Assembly (NCBI GenBank): GCA_016710965.1
Contig: JADJTW010000016.1
Span: 19,153-83,152, forward strand
Reading direction: 5' to 3'
Source of the DNA: Flavobacteriales bacterium
GTDB lineage: Bacteria; Bacteroidota; Bacteroidia; Flavobacteriales_F; PHOS-HE28
Length of the DNA stretch: 64,000 nt
Of the stretch, positions 17,802 to 26,916 are shown piece by piece (position 1 is the stretch's first letter; every line of letters begins with the position of its first letter). The notes beneath the pieces were generated by a model. The model was given only the letters and a program-made list of their open reading frames with translations. It did not search any database and had not been told where the DNA came from. The translations under genes and the position numbers were made by a program.

Positions 17802-19223
17802 ATGAAACGTTCCTTACTCTTCTCAGCCCTCGGCTTCGCCGCTCTCGCGGCAACGGCCCAGATGCCGGACAATAGCATCTGCCCGAATTTCACCGGTACC
17901 GATCTGCAAGGCAACAGCCACAACCTGTACAATTACCTCGACCAAGGCTATACAGTAGTGGTTGATGTGAGCGCCACATGGTGCGGACCTTGCTGGAACT
18001 ACCACAACGGTGGTGCCTTGGAAACGCTGTACGCCCAGCATGGCATGGGCAGCGCCGACCCGAAGGTGATCATCCTGTTCATTGAGGGTGATGGCAACAC
18101 CACGCTCGCCGACCTGAATGGCACGGGAAGCAACACCCAAGGCAACTGGGTTGCGGGTACTCCCTATCCCATCATCGACAATGCGAGCATCGCCAACACG
18201 TTGAACATCGGTTACTTCCCGACCCTCTACAAGATCTGCCCGAACCGCGTAATCACCGAGGTAGGCCAAGTATCCGCTGCCGCATGGTGGACCTCCTGCC
18301 AGACCTGCCCGGTTGCCGACACCCCGACGGACGCTATGGTACTTCCCAACCTAAGCAACCCCGCTACCTGTGTTGGCAACGCAGTTGACCTGAAAGTGCG
18401 CCTGCAGAATGTTGGGACGAGCCCGCTCACCGCAGCCACGATCCAGGCCAAACAAGGTGCAACCGTGCTGGGCTCCACAGATTGGACCGGCTCGCTGACC
18501 ACCTACGGCTGGCAAGAAGTGAACGTGACCTCGATCACCCCAACCGCCACGATGAACGTCACCTACCTAATCACGACGGCGGATGATGATGCCAGCAACA
18601 ACTCGGCAACCGGCACTGTCACCGCAGCGAATACGGTGGCTCCCGGCATCAATGTGACCTTGGAACTCCGCACCGATGGTTACGGAAGCGAGATCACATG
18701 GAAGCTCTTCAACCCGGATGGAACGGTGTTCGATCAAGATCCTGCGGGCAACTACGGCAACAACACCACCTACACCGAGAACTGGACCCTGCAAGACCAG
18801 AGCTGCTACCGCTTCGAGATTTACGACAGCTACGGTGATGGGATCCTCACGCCGGGCTACTATAAGCTGAAAGTCGGAACCAACGTCTTCAAGCAAGGCG
18901 GCGGTACCAGCGGCTACGATGTGGAGGAAATCTCGCCGTTCACCACGGATTTGCTCTCGGGTATCGAAGTGGTCGATCTCACCAGCAGCTTCAACGTGTA
19001 CCCGAACCCCACGAACGATGGCATGATCAAGCTGGAGTTCGGCCGCAGCACCAAGGCCACGGTCGATGTGTTCAATGTGCTCGGTGAGCGCGTGTTGACC
19101 GAGACCTTCAATACCACAGGCGTTCGCGACATGGACCTGCGCGCTCTCACCAACGGCGTGTACTACTTGAACGTCCTCGCCGACGGCAAGACCGCCACCC
19201 GCAAAGTGACCGTGAACAAATAA
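17802..19223 (+). CDS. Surface-exported thioredoxin-fold protein with T9SS type A sorting domain
   Basis: A protein of 473 residues with a signal peptide (MKRSLLFSALGFAALAATAQ) and a thioredoxin-like domain with C61 and C64 in ATWCGPCWNYHNGG. A CARDB-like segment follows (CVGNAVDLKVRLQNVGTS), then a domain with DGYGSEITWKLFN and YDSYGDGI, and a type A sorting domain (FNVYPNPTNDGMIKLEF, NGVYYLNVLADGKTATRK). It is predicted to do redox or disulfide chemistry at the cell surface. The start was moved from 17697 to the ATG at 17802, which begins the signal peptide. A hairpin separates it from the TlpA-like gene, but all lie in a redox-themed cluster. Confidence 0.85.
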   Translation: MKRSLLFSALGFAALAATAQMPDNSICPNFTGTDLQGNSHNLYNYLDQGYTVVVDVSATWCGPCWNYHNGGALETLYAQHGMGSADPKVIILFIEGDGNTTLADLNGTGSNTQGNWVAGTPYPIIDNASIANTLNIGYFPTLYKICPNRVITEVGQVSAAAWWTSCQTCPVADTPTDAMVLPNLSNPATCVGNAVDLKVRLQNVGTSPLTAATIQAKQGATVLGSTDWTGSLTTYGWQEVNVTSITPTATMNVTYLITTADDDASNNSATGTVTAANTVAPGINVTLELRTDGYGSEITWKLFNPDGTVFDQDPAGNYGNNTTYTENWTLQDQSCYRFEIYDSYGDGILTPGYYKLKVGTNVFKQGGGTSGYDVEEISPFTTDLLSGIEVVDLTSSFNVYPNPTNDGMIKLEFGRSTKATVDVFNVLGERVLTETFNTTGVRDMDLRALTNGVYYLNVLADGKTATRKVTVNK

Positions 19224-19251
19224 GCACGATCATCAGCTGAAGTCTTTCGAG

Positions 19252-19294
19252 AGGTCAGCGATCCGGCGCAATTTTCGCCTGCGGTCGCTGACCT
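19252..19294 (+). terminator. Intrinsic terminator after the T9SS thioredoxin gene
   Basis: Stem AGGTCAGCGA (19252-19261) pairs perfectly with TCGCTGACCT (19285-19294), with inner CCGGCG/CGCC pairing, and is followed by TTCGTTTG. It lies 29 bp past the stop codon. Confidence 0.65.
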
Positions 19295-19317
19295 TTCGTT
19301 TGACACCGACCCCAACT

Positions 19318-19812
19318 ATGAGAACCTTCGTTTCCCTCCTTCTCTTGTGCTCCCCATTCCTGCTTCTCCAGGCTCAATCCCGCATGCCCAGTGTGCAGGT
19401 GCAGACCTTGGACAACAAGAAGGTCGATACCCGCACCTTCAGCAATGATGGCAAACCCATCATCGTGAACTTCTGGGCGACATGGTGCGCGCCGTGCAAG
19501 AAGGAGTTGAGCGCCATTGCCGAGGTGTATGATGCCTGGCAGGCCAAGACCGGAGTGAAGCTCATCGCCATCTCCATCGACGATGCGCGCAGCATGAACC
19601 GTGTTTCGCCATACGTGGCTGGCCAGGATTGGGACTACGAGGTCTACCTCGACCCCAACGGCGACCTGAAACGCGCCTTGAACGTGAACAACGTGCCGCA
19701 CACCTTTCTTCTCAACGGTAGCGGGGAGATCGTGTGGCAGCACAACAATTACGAGCCCGGCGACGAGAACGAACTGTACAAGAAAGTGCAGGAACTCGCT
19801 GGCAAGAAGTGA
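19318..19812 (+). CDS. TlpA-like thioredoxin-fold protein
   Basis: A 164-residue exported protein with a signal peptide (MRTFVSLLLLCSPFLLLQAQ) and a thioredoxin fold carrying C57 and C60 in FWATWCAPCKKEL, plus the cis-Pro loop in NNVPHTFLLNGSGE. It probably acts as a periplasmic reductase or redox partner. It starts a three-gene run with the DUF6029 protein 9 bp downstream and the Omp28-like lipoprotein, an arrangement I recall from Flavobacteriales. The start is the ATG at 19318, not the upstream ATG-like codon at 19300. Confidence 0.88.
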   Translation: MRTFVSLLLLCSPFLLLQAQSRMPSVQVQTLDNKKVDTRTFSNDGKPIIVNFWATWCAPCKKELSAIAEVYDAWQAKTGVKLIAISIDDARSMNRVSPYVAGQDWDYEVYLDPNGDLKRALNVNNVPHTFLLNGSGEIVWQHNNYEPGDENELYKKVQELAGKK

Positions 19813-19821
19813 CCTGATCGC

Positions 19822-21507
19822 ATGCGCTTGATGATAGGCAGGTTGACCCTGCCCTTGCTTACTGCCCTCATGGCGCCGACTATGCTGAACGCCCAGGATG
19901 GCGGCCAGTTGCACGGCAACTTCAGCACCGACGCACAGTATTACAACGAGGACGAGGATATCGGTGCGGTGGTGCCAGCGCAACGGCTTGCGGCCAATGC
20001 GTGGATGAACCTCATCTACACCAACCAGGATTTCGAGATGGGCGGGCGATTCGAGAGCTACGAGCCCCGCCTGGCCGGCTATCCCGCTGGACAGCCCTAC
20101 CTCGGCTCAGGCATCGGCTACCGGTACGCGAAGTACCGCATGAGCGATCTGGAGGTAACCGTCGGGAACTACTTCGAGCAGTTCGGACAGGGCATGATCT
20201 TCCGCAGCTACGAGGAGCGCTACCTCGGCGTGGACAATGCCATGGACGGCTTCCGGGTGAAGTACAAGCCCTATCGAGGCGTCTACCTCAAAGGGGTCAT
20301 GGGCCGCCAACGTTTCGGCTTTGACAACGGGCTGGTGAAGGGCGCAGGTGTCGTCCGCGGATTCGATGCAGAATTGAACTTGAGCGAGCTGCTAGACAGT
20401 GCGTGGACCTGTGCGGGGAGCTTGACCCTCGGCGGCAGTTTCGTGAGCAAGTACCAGGAGGATCGCGATCCGCTGCTGGAACTGCCGGAGAACGTGGGGG
20501 CTTGGGCATTCCGGGCCAACTACAGCACGGCGAAATGGAACCTCTACACAGAGTACGCATACAAGATCAACGACCCCAACGGCAAGAACGGATTCATCTA
20601 CAAGCCCGGCCAGGCGCTTTTGGTGAATGCCACGTATTCGGTAAAGGGACTCGGTGCCAGCATCGGGGCGCACAGCTTCGACAACATGTTCTACCAGAGC
20701 GACCGAGCGCCGCCCACCCCCCTCGACCTGAACATCAACTTCCTCCCGCCTCTGACGAAACAGCATACGTACAACCTGCCCGCCACACTGTACCCGTACG
20801 CCACGCAACCCAACGGCGAGGTAAGCGCACAGGGCGAAGTGTTCTACAAATGGAAGAAGGGAAAGATGCTGGGCGGCAAGTACGGAACCAAGCTAGCCGT
20901 GAACTTCTCAACGGCTTATGCGCTGGATACGACCAAGCTCGGCATCGCGGATGATACCACCAGCCGCCTTGGCTATCGGACCAATTTCCTCACGCCAGGC
21001 AAGCGCCACTATTTCCAGGACTTCAACATCGAGCTGCGCAAGAAGGTGGCCGAAGATTGGGAATTCGCGCTCACCTGGCTGAACCTAGTCTACGACATCG
21101 ACATCATCCAAGGCAAATCTGGCAAGAGCACCGTGTATGCCGACATCTTCGTTATCGAAGGCCTGCACAATTTCAACGACCGCAACTCGGTACGCTTCGA
21201 ACTGCAACACCTGAGCACGCATCAGAACCAGGGCAACTGGGCCACCGGACTCGCTGAGTTCACCTTCAGTCCGCACTGGTTCGTGGCGGCGATGGACCAG
21301 TACAACTACATCACCACAGCACCGGCTGAAGAGGCAGAGCCAGAGCGCATCCACTACCCGATCGGCTCCTTCGGGTACATCCGAGGCGGTAACCGCTTCC
21401 AAGTGAACTATGGGCGCCAGCGCGCCGGCATCTTTTGCGTCGGCGGCGTTTGCCGGCAAGTGCCTGCTGCCAACGGTCTTACTTTGTCCATCACCAGCAC
21501 GTTTTAG
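19822..21507 (+). CDS. DUF6029-type outer-membrane beta-barrel protein
   Basis: A 561-residue protein with a signal peptide ending near LNAQDGG, then alternating beta-strand sequence and an aromatic C-terminus typical of barrels (GLTLSITSTF). Recognisable segments are GNFSTDAQYYNEDEDIGA, GNYFEQFGQGMIFRSYEER and RGGNRFQVNYGRQRAGIFC. I place it in DUF6029 from its context between TlpA and Omp28 and from these segments; its function is unknown. It may be a porin or an assembly partner for the flanking redox proteins. Confidence 0.75.
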   Translation: MRLMIGRLTLPLLTALMAPTMLNAQDGGQLHGNFSTDAQYYNEDEDIGAVVPAQRLAANAWMNLIYTNQDFEMGGRFESYEPRLAGYPAGQPYLGSGIGYRYAKYRMSDLEVTVGNYFEQFGQGMIFRSYEERYLGVDNAMDGFRVKYKPYRGVYLKGVMGRQRFGFDNGLVKGAGVVRGFDAELNLSELLDSAWTCAGSLTLGGSFVSKYQEDRDPLLELPENVGAWAFRANYSTAKWNLYTEYAYKINDPNGKNGFIYKPGQALLVNATYSVKGLGASIGAHSFDNMFYQSDRAPPTPLDLNINFLPPLTKQHTYNLPATLYPYATQPNGEVSAQGEVFYKWKKGKMLGGKYGTKLAVNFSTAYALDTTKLGIADDTTSRLGYRTNFLTPGKRHYFQDFNIELRKKVAEDWEFALTWLNLVYDIDIIQGKSGKSTVYADIFVIEGLHNFNDRNSVRFELQHLSTHQNQGNWATGLAEFTFSPHWFVAAMDQYNYITTAPAEEAEPERIHYPIGSFGYIRGGNRFQVNYGRQRAGIFCVGGVCRQVPAANGLTLSITSTF

Positions 21508-21509
21508 CC

Positions 21510-22364
21510 ATGCGCCTTCCCCTCCTTCTCCTTCTGGGCGCCTTCTCTCTCGCGGGATGCGATTATGTGGACGACCCCACTCCACCCTCTGCAGGAGGCG
21601 GCAACAATGGGGGCACGACGGTGAAACGACGGGCGCTCCTGGAAGAATTCACAGGCCACAGATGCACCACCTGCCCGGCGGCGCATCTCGTAGCGGCGGG
21701 GCTGGCTGCAGCATATCAGGAGGATCTCATCATCGTGGGCGTTCATGCCACCGACTTCTTCGCTGCACCCCTGGACCCGCCGGCCGCGAATGGTTCCTAC
21801 TCAACAGATTTCCGCACGGTTGCCGGTGAAGCCTATGTGAGCACGTTCAATGTCAGCTTCATCCCTACCGGGCTGGTGAACCGAACCCCGTTCAATTCGA
21901 GCACCACCATCAGCAGCGGCAACTGGAGCAGTGCCATCGCCGATATCGTGGCGCAGGATGCCGCTTGCGAGGTTTGGATCGATACCATAGAGCACGATGC
22001 CACCGCGAACACGGTTTCTACTGTCGTGAAAGTGGCTGTGCTTCAAGCCATCACCGGCCAGCACAACCTCACCGTGTACCTGACCGAGGACCATGTGGTC
22101 GATTGGCAGCTGAATTCCCTGGCCTCACCCCCCGATGTCGAATTCTACGACCACCGCCATGTGCTTCGCACGAATCTGAATGGCACATGGGGCGAAGTGG
22201 TGATTCCCGCATCCGCTGCCGTGGGCGATACCCTGACAATCAGTCTGAACGATATCGCGATCAACCCTGGATGGAACGCCGCGAACTGCGAGCTCGTGGC
22301 CTATGTCTACAATAGCTCCACGAACGAGGTGCTCCAAGCGGCCGAGCGCCGGTTCCAGCCCTGA
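21510..22364 (+). CDS. Omp28-like outer-membrane lipoprotein with CxxC
   Basis: A 284-residue lipoprotein. The lipobox is LAGC, with acylated C17. A thioredoxin-like N-terminal domain has C52 and C55 in EEFTGHRCTTCPAAH, as in Omp28 of Porphyromonas. The C-terminal beta domain ends EVLQAAERRFQP. The start is the ATG 2 bp after the DUF6029 stop; an in-frame start at 21435 overlaps that gene and was rejected. With TlpA it forms a likely envelope redox unit. Confidence 0.82.
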   Translation: MRLPLLLLLGAFSLAGCDYVDDPTPPSAGGGNNGGTTVKRRALLEEFTGHRCTTCPAAHLVAAGLAAAYQEDLIIVGVHATDFFAAPLDPPAANGSYSTDFRTVAGEAYVSTFNVSFIPTGLVNRTPFNSSTTISSGNWSSAIADIVAQDAACEVWIDTIEHDATANTVSTVVKVAVLQAITGQHNLTVYLTEDHVVDWQLNSLASPPDVEFYDHRHVLRTNLNGTWGEVVIPASAAVGDTLTISLNDIAINPGWNAANCELVAYVYNSSTNEVLQAAERRFQP

Positions 22365-22516
22365 GCCACCCGGTCATCACTGGCGGATACGGATCCGTTC
22401 CGGCATCCGTTAGCTTTCACCAAGGAACCGCCCGCCTGTGGAAAACCGGCCGTCCAGCAGGCCAGCATTTCCGAATGTGTTCGTACTATCTTCAGCCTCG
22501 CTTAACCCGAATCGTG

Positions 22517-22732
22517 ATGATGGACCAGGGAAGGAAGATGATGGAGTTCAGCAAGCAAGTGCTCCAGAAGGTCAGCTTCGACCGGTTGTTATTCAAGAAA
22601 GAGCTCACCAAGGCTGTGCGTTGGATGGGCCAGAGCGATCAGCTCGTCCTCAAGGCATGGTGCCTCGCCACCTTCGGTCACCTGTACAAGGATGTGATCG
22701 TCGAAGTGTTCAAGAACACCATGCGGGGCTAG
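22517..22732 (+). CDS. Small conserved basic protein of unknown function
   Basis: A 71-residue soluble, helical protein (MEFSKQVLQKVSFDRLLFKKEL, LKAWCLATFGHLYKDVIVEVF). I recall near-identical small proteins in other Bacteroidota, but no function. The start ATG is one of two adjacent ATGs (22517, 22520). A -7-like TATCTTCA lies at 22487-22494. It stands alone between the Omp28-like gene and the convergent queG. Confidence 0.75.
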   Translation: MMDQGRKMMEFSKQVLQKVSFDRLLFKKELTKAVRWMGQSDQLVLKAWCLATFGHLYKDVIVEVFKNTMRG

Positions 22733-22785
22733 GTTGAGCAGTGCTCGCTGGTCAGTGGCGGGTCGGGCGCTTGATCCACCAGCGT

Positions 22786-23721
22786 TCACTCATCGGGCTT
22801 CGCTCTCAGGAATTCGACGTTCCTCTTCAACCCGCTGAACTTGGTGCGCTTCACGGCGCTGCCTTCGAACAGCGTGTCGAATGCCACCTCTGTCATTCCC
22901 CGCCATTCATCGCTGGTGAGGGCCATGAGCAAAGGCTTCGGCTCGAATTCCTGTTCTTGGTGCGGCGTGCTGAATCGGTTCCACGGGCACACCTGCTGGC
23001 ACACGTCGCAACCGAATGCCCATCCGCCCATCTTTCCCGAGAACTCCGATGGGATCGCGTCCCGCAACTCGATGGTGAGGTAGCTGATGCACCGGCTGCC
23101 ATCAACTCCGTAGGGTGTGATCGCATCTGTTGGGCACGCATCGATGCAACGGCGGCAGGTGCCACAGTGATCGGTCGCCGGAGGGTCCGGGGCGAGCTCG
23201 AGGTCAGTGATGATCTCGCAGAGGAAGAACCATGAGCCCGTGCCCTCGCGGATGACGTTGGTATGCTTGCCCACCCAACCGATCCCGCTTCGCTGCGCCC
23301 ATGCCTTCTCCATCACAGGTCCGCTATCAACGAATGCGCGCATGGCCACATCGCCGAAGCGGTCTGTGATGAATGATATCAATGGTTTCAATCTCTTCCG
23401 TAGTACTTTGTGATAATCCCGACCGTAAGCGTAGGTGCTCAATTTGGGCGCTGCCGCATCGTCTTGCTTGGGCTCCGTGAAATAATTATAGGCGAGGCTG
23501 ATCACGCTTCTGGCGCCGGGCACGAGCTTCCGCGGGTCGAGGCGCAGATCGAAATGATCCGCCATGTAAGCCATGCTACCGTGGCGTCCGTGAGCGAGCC
23601 ACTGCTCCAATCGAGGGGCTTCTTGCTCGAGGAAACCCGCCTGTGCCACACCGCACGCGAGGAAGCCGAGGCGATGCGCCTCAGCCTTGATCAAGGCGGC
23701 TCTTTCCAGCGCAATGGGCAT
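22786..23721 (-). CDS. queG: Epoxyqueuosine reductase
   Basis: Reduces epoxyqueuosine to queuosine in tRNA, the last step of queuosine synthesis, using cobalamin and two 4Fe-4S clusters. The clusters are marked by CGTCRRCIDACPTDAI and CDVCQQVCPWN. The catalytic Asp lies in AFVDSGPVMEKAWAQRSG. The length of 311 residues is usual for the short Bacteroidota form lacking the HEAT repeats. The ATG at 23721 (MPIALERAALIKAEA) was preferred over 23745 because a TACCTTCC box lies between them and homologs begin there. A queuosine-precursor transporter is also in this window at 53.1 kb. Confidence 0.93.
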   Translation of the reverse strand: MPIALERAALIKAEAHRLGFLACGVAQAGFLEQEAPRLEQWLAHGRHGSMAYMADHFDLRLDPRKLVPGARSVISLAYNYFTEPKQDDAAAPKLSTYAYGRDYHKVLRKRLKPLISFITDRFGDVAMRAFVDSGPVMEKAWAQRSGIGWVGKHTNVIREGTGSWFFLCEIITDLELAPDPPATDHCGTCRRCIDACPTDAITPYGVDGSRCISYLTIELRDAIPSEFSGKMGGWAFGCDVCQQVCPWNRFSTPHQEQEFEPKPLLMALTSDEWRGMTEVAFDTLFEGSAVKRTKFSGLKRNVEFLRAKPDE

Positions 23722-23766
23722 GCGGGGAAGGTAGTCTCCACGCATGAGCCACCGCCTAAAAGCAAG

Positions 23767-23789
23767 GAGCCCCGGACTGTCCGGGGCTC
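23767..23789 (-). terminator. Intrinsic terminator of the 23820-24320 gene
   Basis: Arms GAGCCCCGG and CCGGGGCTC are perfectly complementary (23767-23775, 23781-23789). Read on the minus strand, the hairpin is followed by CTTGCTTTTA. It lies 31 bp past the stop of the minus-strand gene. Confidence 0.8.
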
Positions 23790-23819
23790 GCGAGTCGTGC
23801 TCGGATCAGGCTCCTACCC

Positions 23820-24320
23820 TCATTCCGCCACGACGCGTAGATCATGCTTCACCTTCATGGTGCCAGTGCCACGGACGAAAGACAGAGAGCCTACTGGTCC
23901 TTCGTACTTCCGACCAGGGCGCTTCTCGACAGCTTCCATGACCACATCGAATTTCACCTTCTTGTTGGCGCGCTGGGCCTTACTCGTGTTCATGCTGTTG
24001 CGTGTGTCGATCTCAACCTCCTTGGTAAGGTGGCCGGGCTTGAAGAAGGAGAGCATTGCCCTGCAGCCAACTGGTACGCTGATCACGAATCGGCCTGATC
24101 CCTCTACTTCGGCGTAGAGACAGCGGTCCTCATCGACCGTCACCACGAGCACGAGATCATCAACGGAATTGTCATCGACATGCAGCCAGCCTGTGAAGAT
24201 CACCTCCTCTGGTGCTGTCGGCGTGGCCAGCATGGGAGCGGCGATGAGGGAGAGCCCTGCGATGGCCAGAATAGCTGCTAGCGCGACGGCCTCTAGTGTA
24301 GGGATGTTGCGGGTCTTCAT
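23820..24320 (-). CDS. Hypothetical exported or membrane-anchored protein
   Basis: A 166-residue protein of unknown function. One hydrophobic N-terminal segment (LEAVALAAILAIAGLSLIAAP) is a signal peptide or anchor. The mature part (FTGWLHVDDNSVDDLVLVV, RFVISVPVGCRAMLSFFKPGHLTKEVEIDT) has the spacing of a carboxypeptidase-regulatory-like beta sandwich, then a basic linker (SKAQRANKKVKFDVVMEAVEKR). It is monocistronic, with a terminator downstream and a -7-like CACTTTTG upstream. Confidence 0.7.
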   Translation of the reverse strand: MKTRNIPTLEAVALAAILAIAGLSLIAAPMLATPTAPEEVIFTGWLHVDDNSVDDLVLVVTVDEDRCLYAEVEGSGRFVISVPVGCRAMLSFFKPGHLTKEVEIDTRNSMNTSKAQRANKKVKFDVVMEAVEKRPGRKYEGPVGSLSFVRGTGTMKVKHDLRVVAE

Positions 24321-24400
24321 GGCCAGGTGGTGTTGATGTGCGGAACAAAAGTGGCCGTGCTATCATGCGGCCACAATACCCACATCTAGGGAATCTGGGG

Positions 24401-25039
24401 CTAGGCCCAACGGCGATCGAGCGCGTACTTGACCAAGCCTGCCGTGCTCCGCACGTTCAGCTTGGTCATGAGATTCTTGCGGTGGCTCTTCACCGTATCC
24501 TCGCTGATGAAGAGCGCCGCAGCTATCTCGCCATTGGTGCGTTCCTGCGCCACCATGCGGATGATCTCGCGCTCGCGCGAGGTGAGGCCGACGTACTCCC
24601 CGTCGGGGTCCTTCTCGGTATAGCTGTAGCCTTGTTCCACGCTGTGCTGCGCAGTCGCGCTCAAGTAGCGTCCTCCAGCCAGGGTTACCCGCACTGCTCG
24701 CAGGAACTCTTCTCGCGTGCTCTCCTTGACCAAATATCCATGCGCGCCTTCAATGAGCATGCTGTTCACGTACTCGATGTCGGAAAGCGCCGAGAACGCC
24801 AGCACCTTCTGGCCGGGGAAATCGCGGTGAACGGCCCGCATCGTATCGATGCCATCCATCTTCGGCAGCGACACCTCCAGGAGCACAAGGTCCGCAGCTC
24901 GTCTGCGCAGCAGCTCGACCAATTCGACACCGCTTCGGACATGGTAGGCCACTTCCAGGTCCTTTTCTTCGCGAAGCCAGGAGCGAACACCCTCTGCGAT
25001 GAGTTCCAACGGGTCGGCGATGATGAGTCGTTGCTTCAT
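24401..25039 (-). CDS. LuxR/NarL-family response regulator with atypical receiver
   Basis: A 212-residue regulator. The receiver domain (about 1-120) keeps the fold and the conserved Lys (GYLVKES), but the phospho-acceptor position is Glu (E55 in LVLLEVSLPKMDG) and the acidic pocket is D9-P10 rather than two acids. The C-terminal LuxR helix-turn-helix is intact (LTSREREIIRMVAQERTNGEIAAALFISEDTVKSHRKNL). It may therefore be constitutively active or controlled without phosphorylation. The frame runs upstream to 25228, but that part overlaps ruvB and is not family-like, so the ATG at 25039 was chosen. No partner kinase is adjacent. Confidence 0.88.
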   Translation of the reverse strand: MKQRLIIADPLELIAEGVRSWLREEKDLEVAYHVRSGVELVELLRRRAADLVLLEVSLPKMDGIDTMRAVHRDFPGQKVLAFSALSDIEYVNSMLIEGAHGYLVKESTREEFLRAVRVTLAGGRYLSATAQHSVEQGYSYTEKDPDGEYVGLTSREREIIRMVAQERTNGEIAAALFISEDTVKSHRKNLMTKLNVRSTAGLVKYALDRRWA

Positions 25040-25148
25040 TGCGCAGGAGGCAATCGGCAGGTACCAGCACCAAACTAGCCGATCCGCCAGGACGTGATGA
25101 CCGTAACGCGCACAATCACCACATGTGGGTAGTTCACAGGGCAATGAA

Positions 25149-26174
25149 TCATTCGAAGAGCCCTCCGGATCTGGCCGCAGGCGTTCTGCCCAAGTGCTTG
25201 TAGGCGCGCTCGGTGGCTTGTCTGCCACGCGGGGTGCGCTGCAGGTAGCCTTCCATGATCAGGAAGGGCTCGTAGACCTCTTCGATCGTACCGGCCTCCT
25301 CGCCCACTGCTGTGGCTACCGTATTGAGGCCGACGGGTCCGCCGTTGAATTTGTCGATGATCGCCCCGAGGATCCGGTTGTCCATCTCATCCAATCCATG
25401 GGCATCCACATTGAGGGCTTTCAGCGCATGCTGAGCGATGGCAAGGTCGATGGTGCCATCTCCTTGGATCTGCGCGAAATCGCGCACGCGGCGCAAAAGT
25501 GCGTTCGCGATCCGTGGAGTACCCCGGCTCCGGCGGGCGATCTCCTTCGCAGCATCTTCAACTATGGGGACGTGGAGCAGTCCGGCGCTTCGATGGATGA
25601 TCCCCTTCAGCGTAAGGGCATCATAATAATCCAGCCGGCTATTGATGCCGAATCGAGCTCGAAGTGGTGCTGTGAGCAAGCCGCTGCGTGTGGTGGCGCC
25701 CACCAAGGTGAAAGGATTCAGTGCGATCTGCACCGTGCGCGCGTTCGGACCTGCATCGATCACCAGGTCGATGCGGTAATCCTCCATGGCACTGTAGAGG
25801 TACTCCTCTATGACGGGGGTAAGCCGGTGGATCTCGTCGATGAAGAGCACATCATGCGGCTCAAGGTTGGTAAGCAGCCCTGCGAGGTCGGCTGGCTTGT
25901 CCAGCACAGGCCCGCTGGTGATGCGGATGCCGACACCCATTTCCTGGGCTATGATGTTCGCCAACGTGGTCTTGCCCAGGCCAGGAGGGCCATGCAGCAG
26001 CACATGATCGAGTGCTTCACTGCGGCCCCTGGCCGCCTGCACGAACACCTTCAAGTTGTCCGTAACAGCCTTCTGCCCGGCGAATTCCTCGAATCGGCGG
26101 GGACGAAGCACCTGCTCCATCTCCTTGTCAGAGGTGGAACGCTGCTCCTTGCGCACGTCGAAGTCGTCGGCCAT
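25149..26174 (-). CDS. ruvB: Holliday junction branch migration ATPase RuvB
   Basis: A hexameric AAA+ motor that drives branch migration with RuvA. Walker A is GPPGLGKTTLA, Walker B is FIDEIH, and sensor 1 and Arg finger are in GATTRSG. The winged-helix C-terminus includes EPFLIMEGYLQRTPRGR. The 341-residue length is normal. A TACCTTCG -7-like box lies on the minus strand at 26211-26204, 30 nt before the start. Confidence 0.96.
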   Translation of the reverse strand: MADDFDVRKEQRSTSDKEMEQVLRPRRFEEFAGQKAVTDNLKVFVQAARGRSEALDHVLLHGPPGLGKTTLANIIAQEMGVGIRITSGPVLDKPADLAGLLTNLEPHDVLFIDEIHRLTPVIEEYLYSAMEDYRIDLVIDAGPNARTVQIALNPFTLVGATTRSGLLTAPLRARFGINSRLDYYDALTLKGIIHRSAGLLHVPIVEDAAKEIARRSRGTPRIANALLRRVRDFAQIQGDGTIDLAIAQHALKALNVDAHGLDEMDNRILGAIIDKFNGGPVGLNTVATAVGEEAGTIEEVYEPFLIMEGYLQRTPRGRQATERAYKHLGRTPAARSGGLFE

Positions 26175-26221
26175 TGAGTTTCATCCCGCCGTTGCAGGAT
26201 GGGCGAAGGTAGCGGGGGCCA

Positions 26222-26842
26222 TCACTCCGCCCCCGTCCTGGACCCACGCACGATATCCACGAAAAAGATGCGCAAGCCGATGATGTAGATGGGTGCAGTC
26301 AGCGTCTCTCCCAAGTCGTTCCGCGTGTGCAGCACCAAGCGATAGCCCCAGCCGGCGGCAAGGCCGGCGTACTTGAAGAACCGATACTGGACCACCATGG
26401 CAGGCTCGTACAGGAAGAGCCCGCTGCGGGCGTAGCGCTGTCTGCGGCCGTCGGCGTCCTTGTATACCACCGATCCTCCCCCAATGCCGATCTGCACCGG
26501 TATCCGCACCTCCCAGGGACCGCGTTGATAGAAGGCGTATTCGGCATACGGAGCCAGATACCCCAACCTCAAGTGCGCGATGGTCGGTGTGCCGTCCACG
26601 ATGATCTCCTGCTCGACCGGTGTGAACAGGAACTGATAGCCCAGGCCATACTGGAAGCGGCCCGCGTGCTGAACACCCGCCTTCACGCCCATGAACCGCA
26701 CACTGCTATTGCTTACGAAGGAGCCGCGCATATCCAACTTCACCAAGGGTCGGGGTGGCTCCTGAAGGAACAAGCCGATGCTGTCCAGCAACTGGGCTTG
26801 CCCGATCTGGGGCAGCAGGAGAAGGAGGAACAAGCAACGCAT
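26222..26842 (-). CDS. Hypothetical outer-membrane beta-barrel-like protein
   Basis: A 206-residue exported protein. The signal peptide is MRCLFLLLLLPQIGQAQ. The mature part alternates polar and aromatic residues as in small outer-membrane barrels (GVQHAGRFQYGLGYQF, YLAPYAEYAFYQRGPWEVRIPVQIGIGGGSVV, YAGLAAGWGYRLVL). It has no family name I can assign. The ATG at 26842 begins the signal peptide; the longer frame to 26965 runs into the coxA end and was rejected. It lies downstream of the respiratory operon and may be cotranscribed. Confidence 0.65.
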   Translation of the reverse strand: MRCLFLLLLLPQIGQAQLLDSIGLFLQEPPRPLVKLDMRGSFVSNSSVRFMGVKAGVQHAGRFQYGLGYQFLFTPVEQEIIVDGTPTIAHLRLGYLAPYAEYAFYQRGPWEVRIPVQIGIGGGSVVYKDADGRRQRYARSGLFLYEPAMVVQYRFFKYAGLAAGWGYRLVLHTRNDLGETLTAPIYIIGLRIFFVDIVRGSRTGAE

Positions 26843-26916
26843 AGGCGCCGAAATGAGAATGTCCGCGACCAAAGGTGCGGACATTCCAACCGAGCTTGCC
26901 TTTGCCCGTCGCAGGC

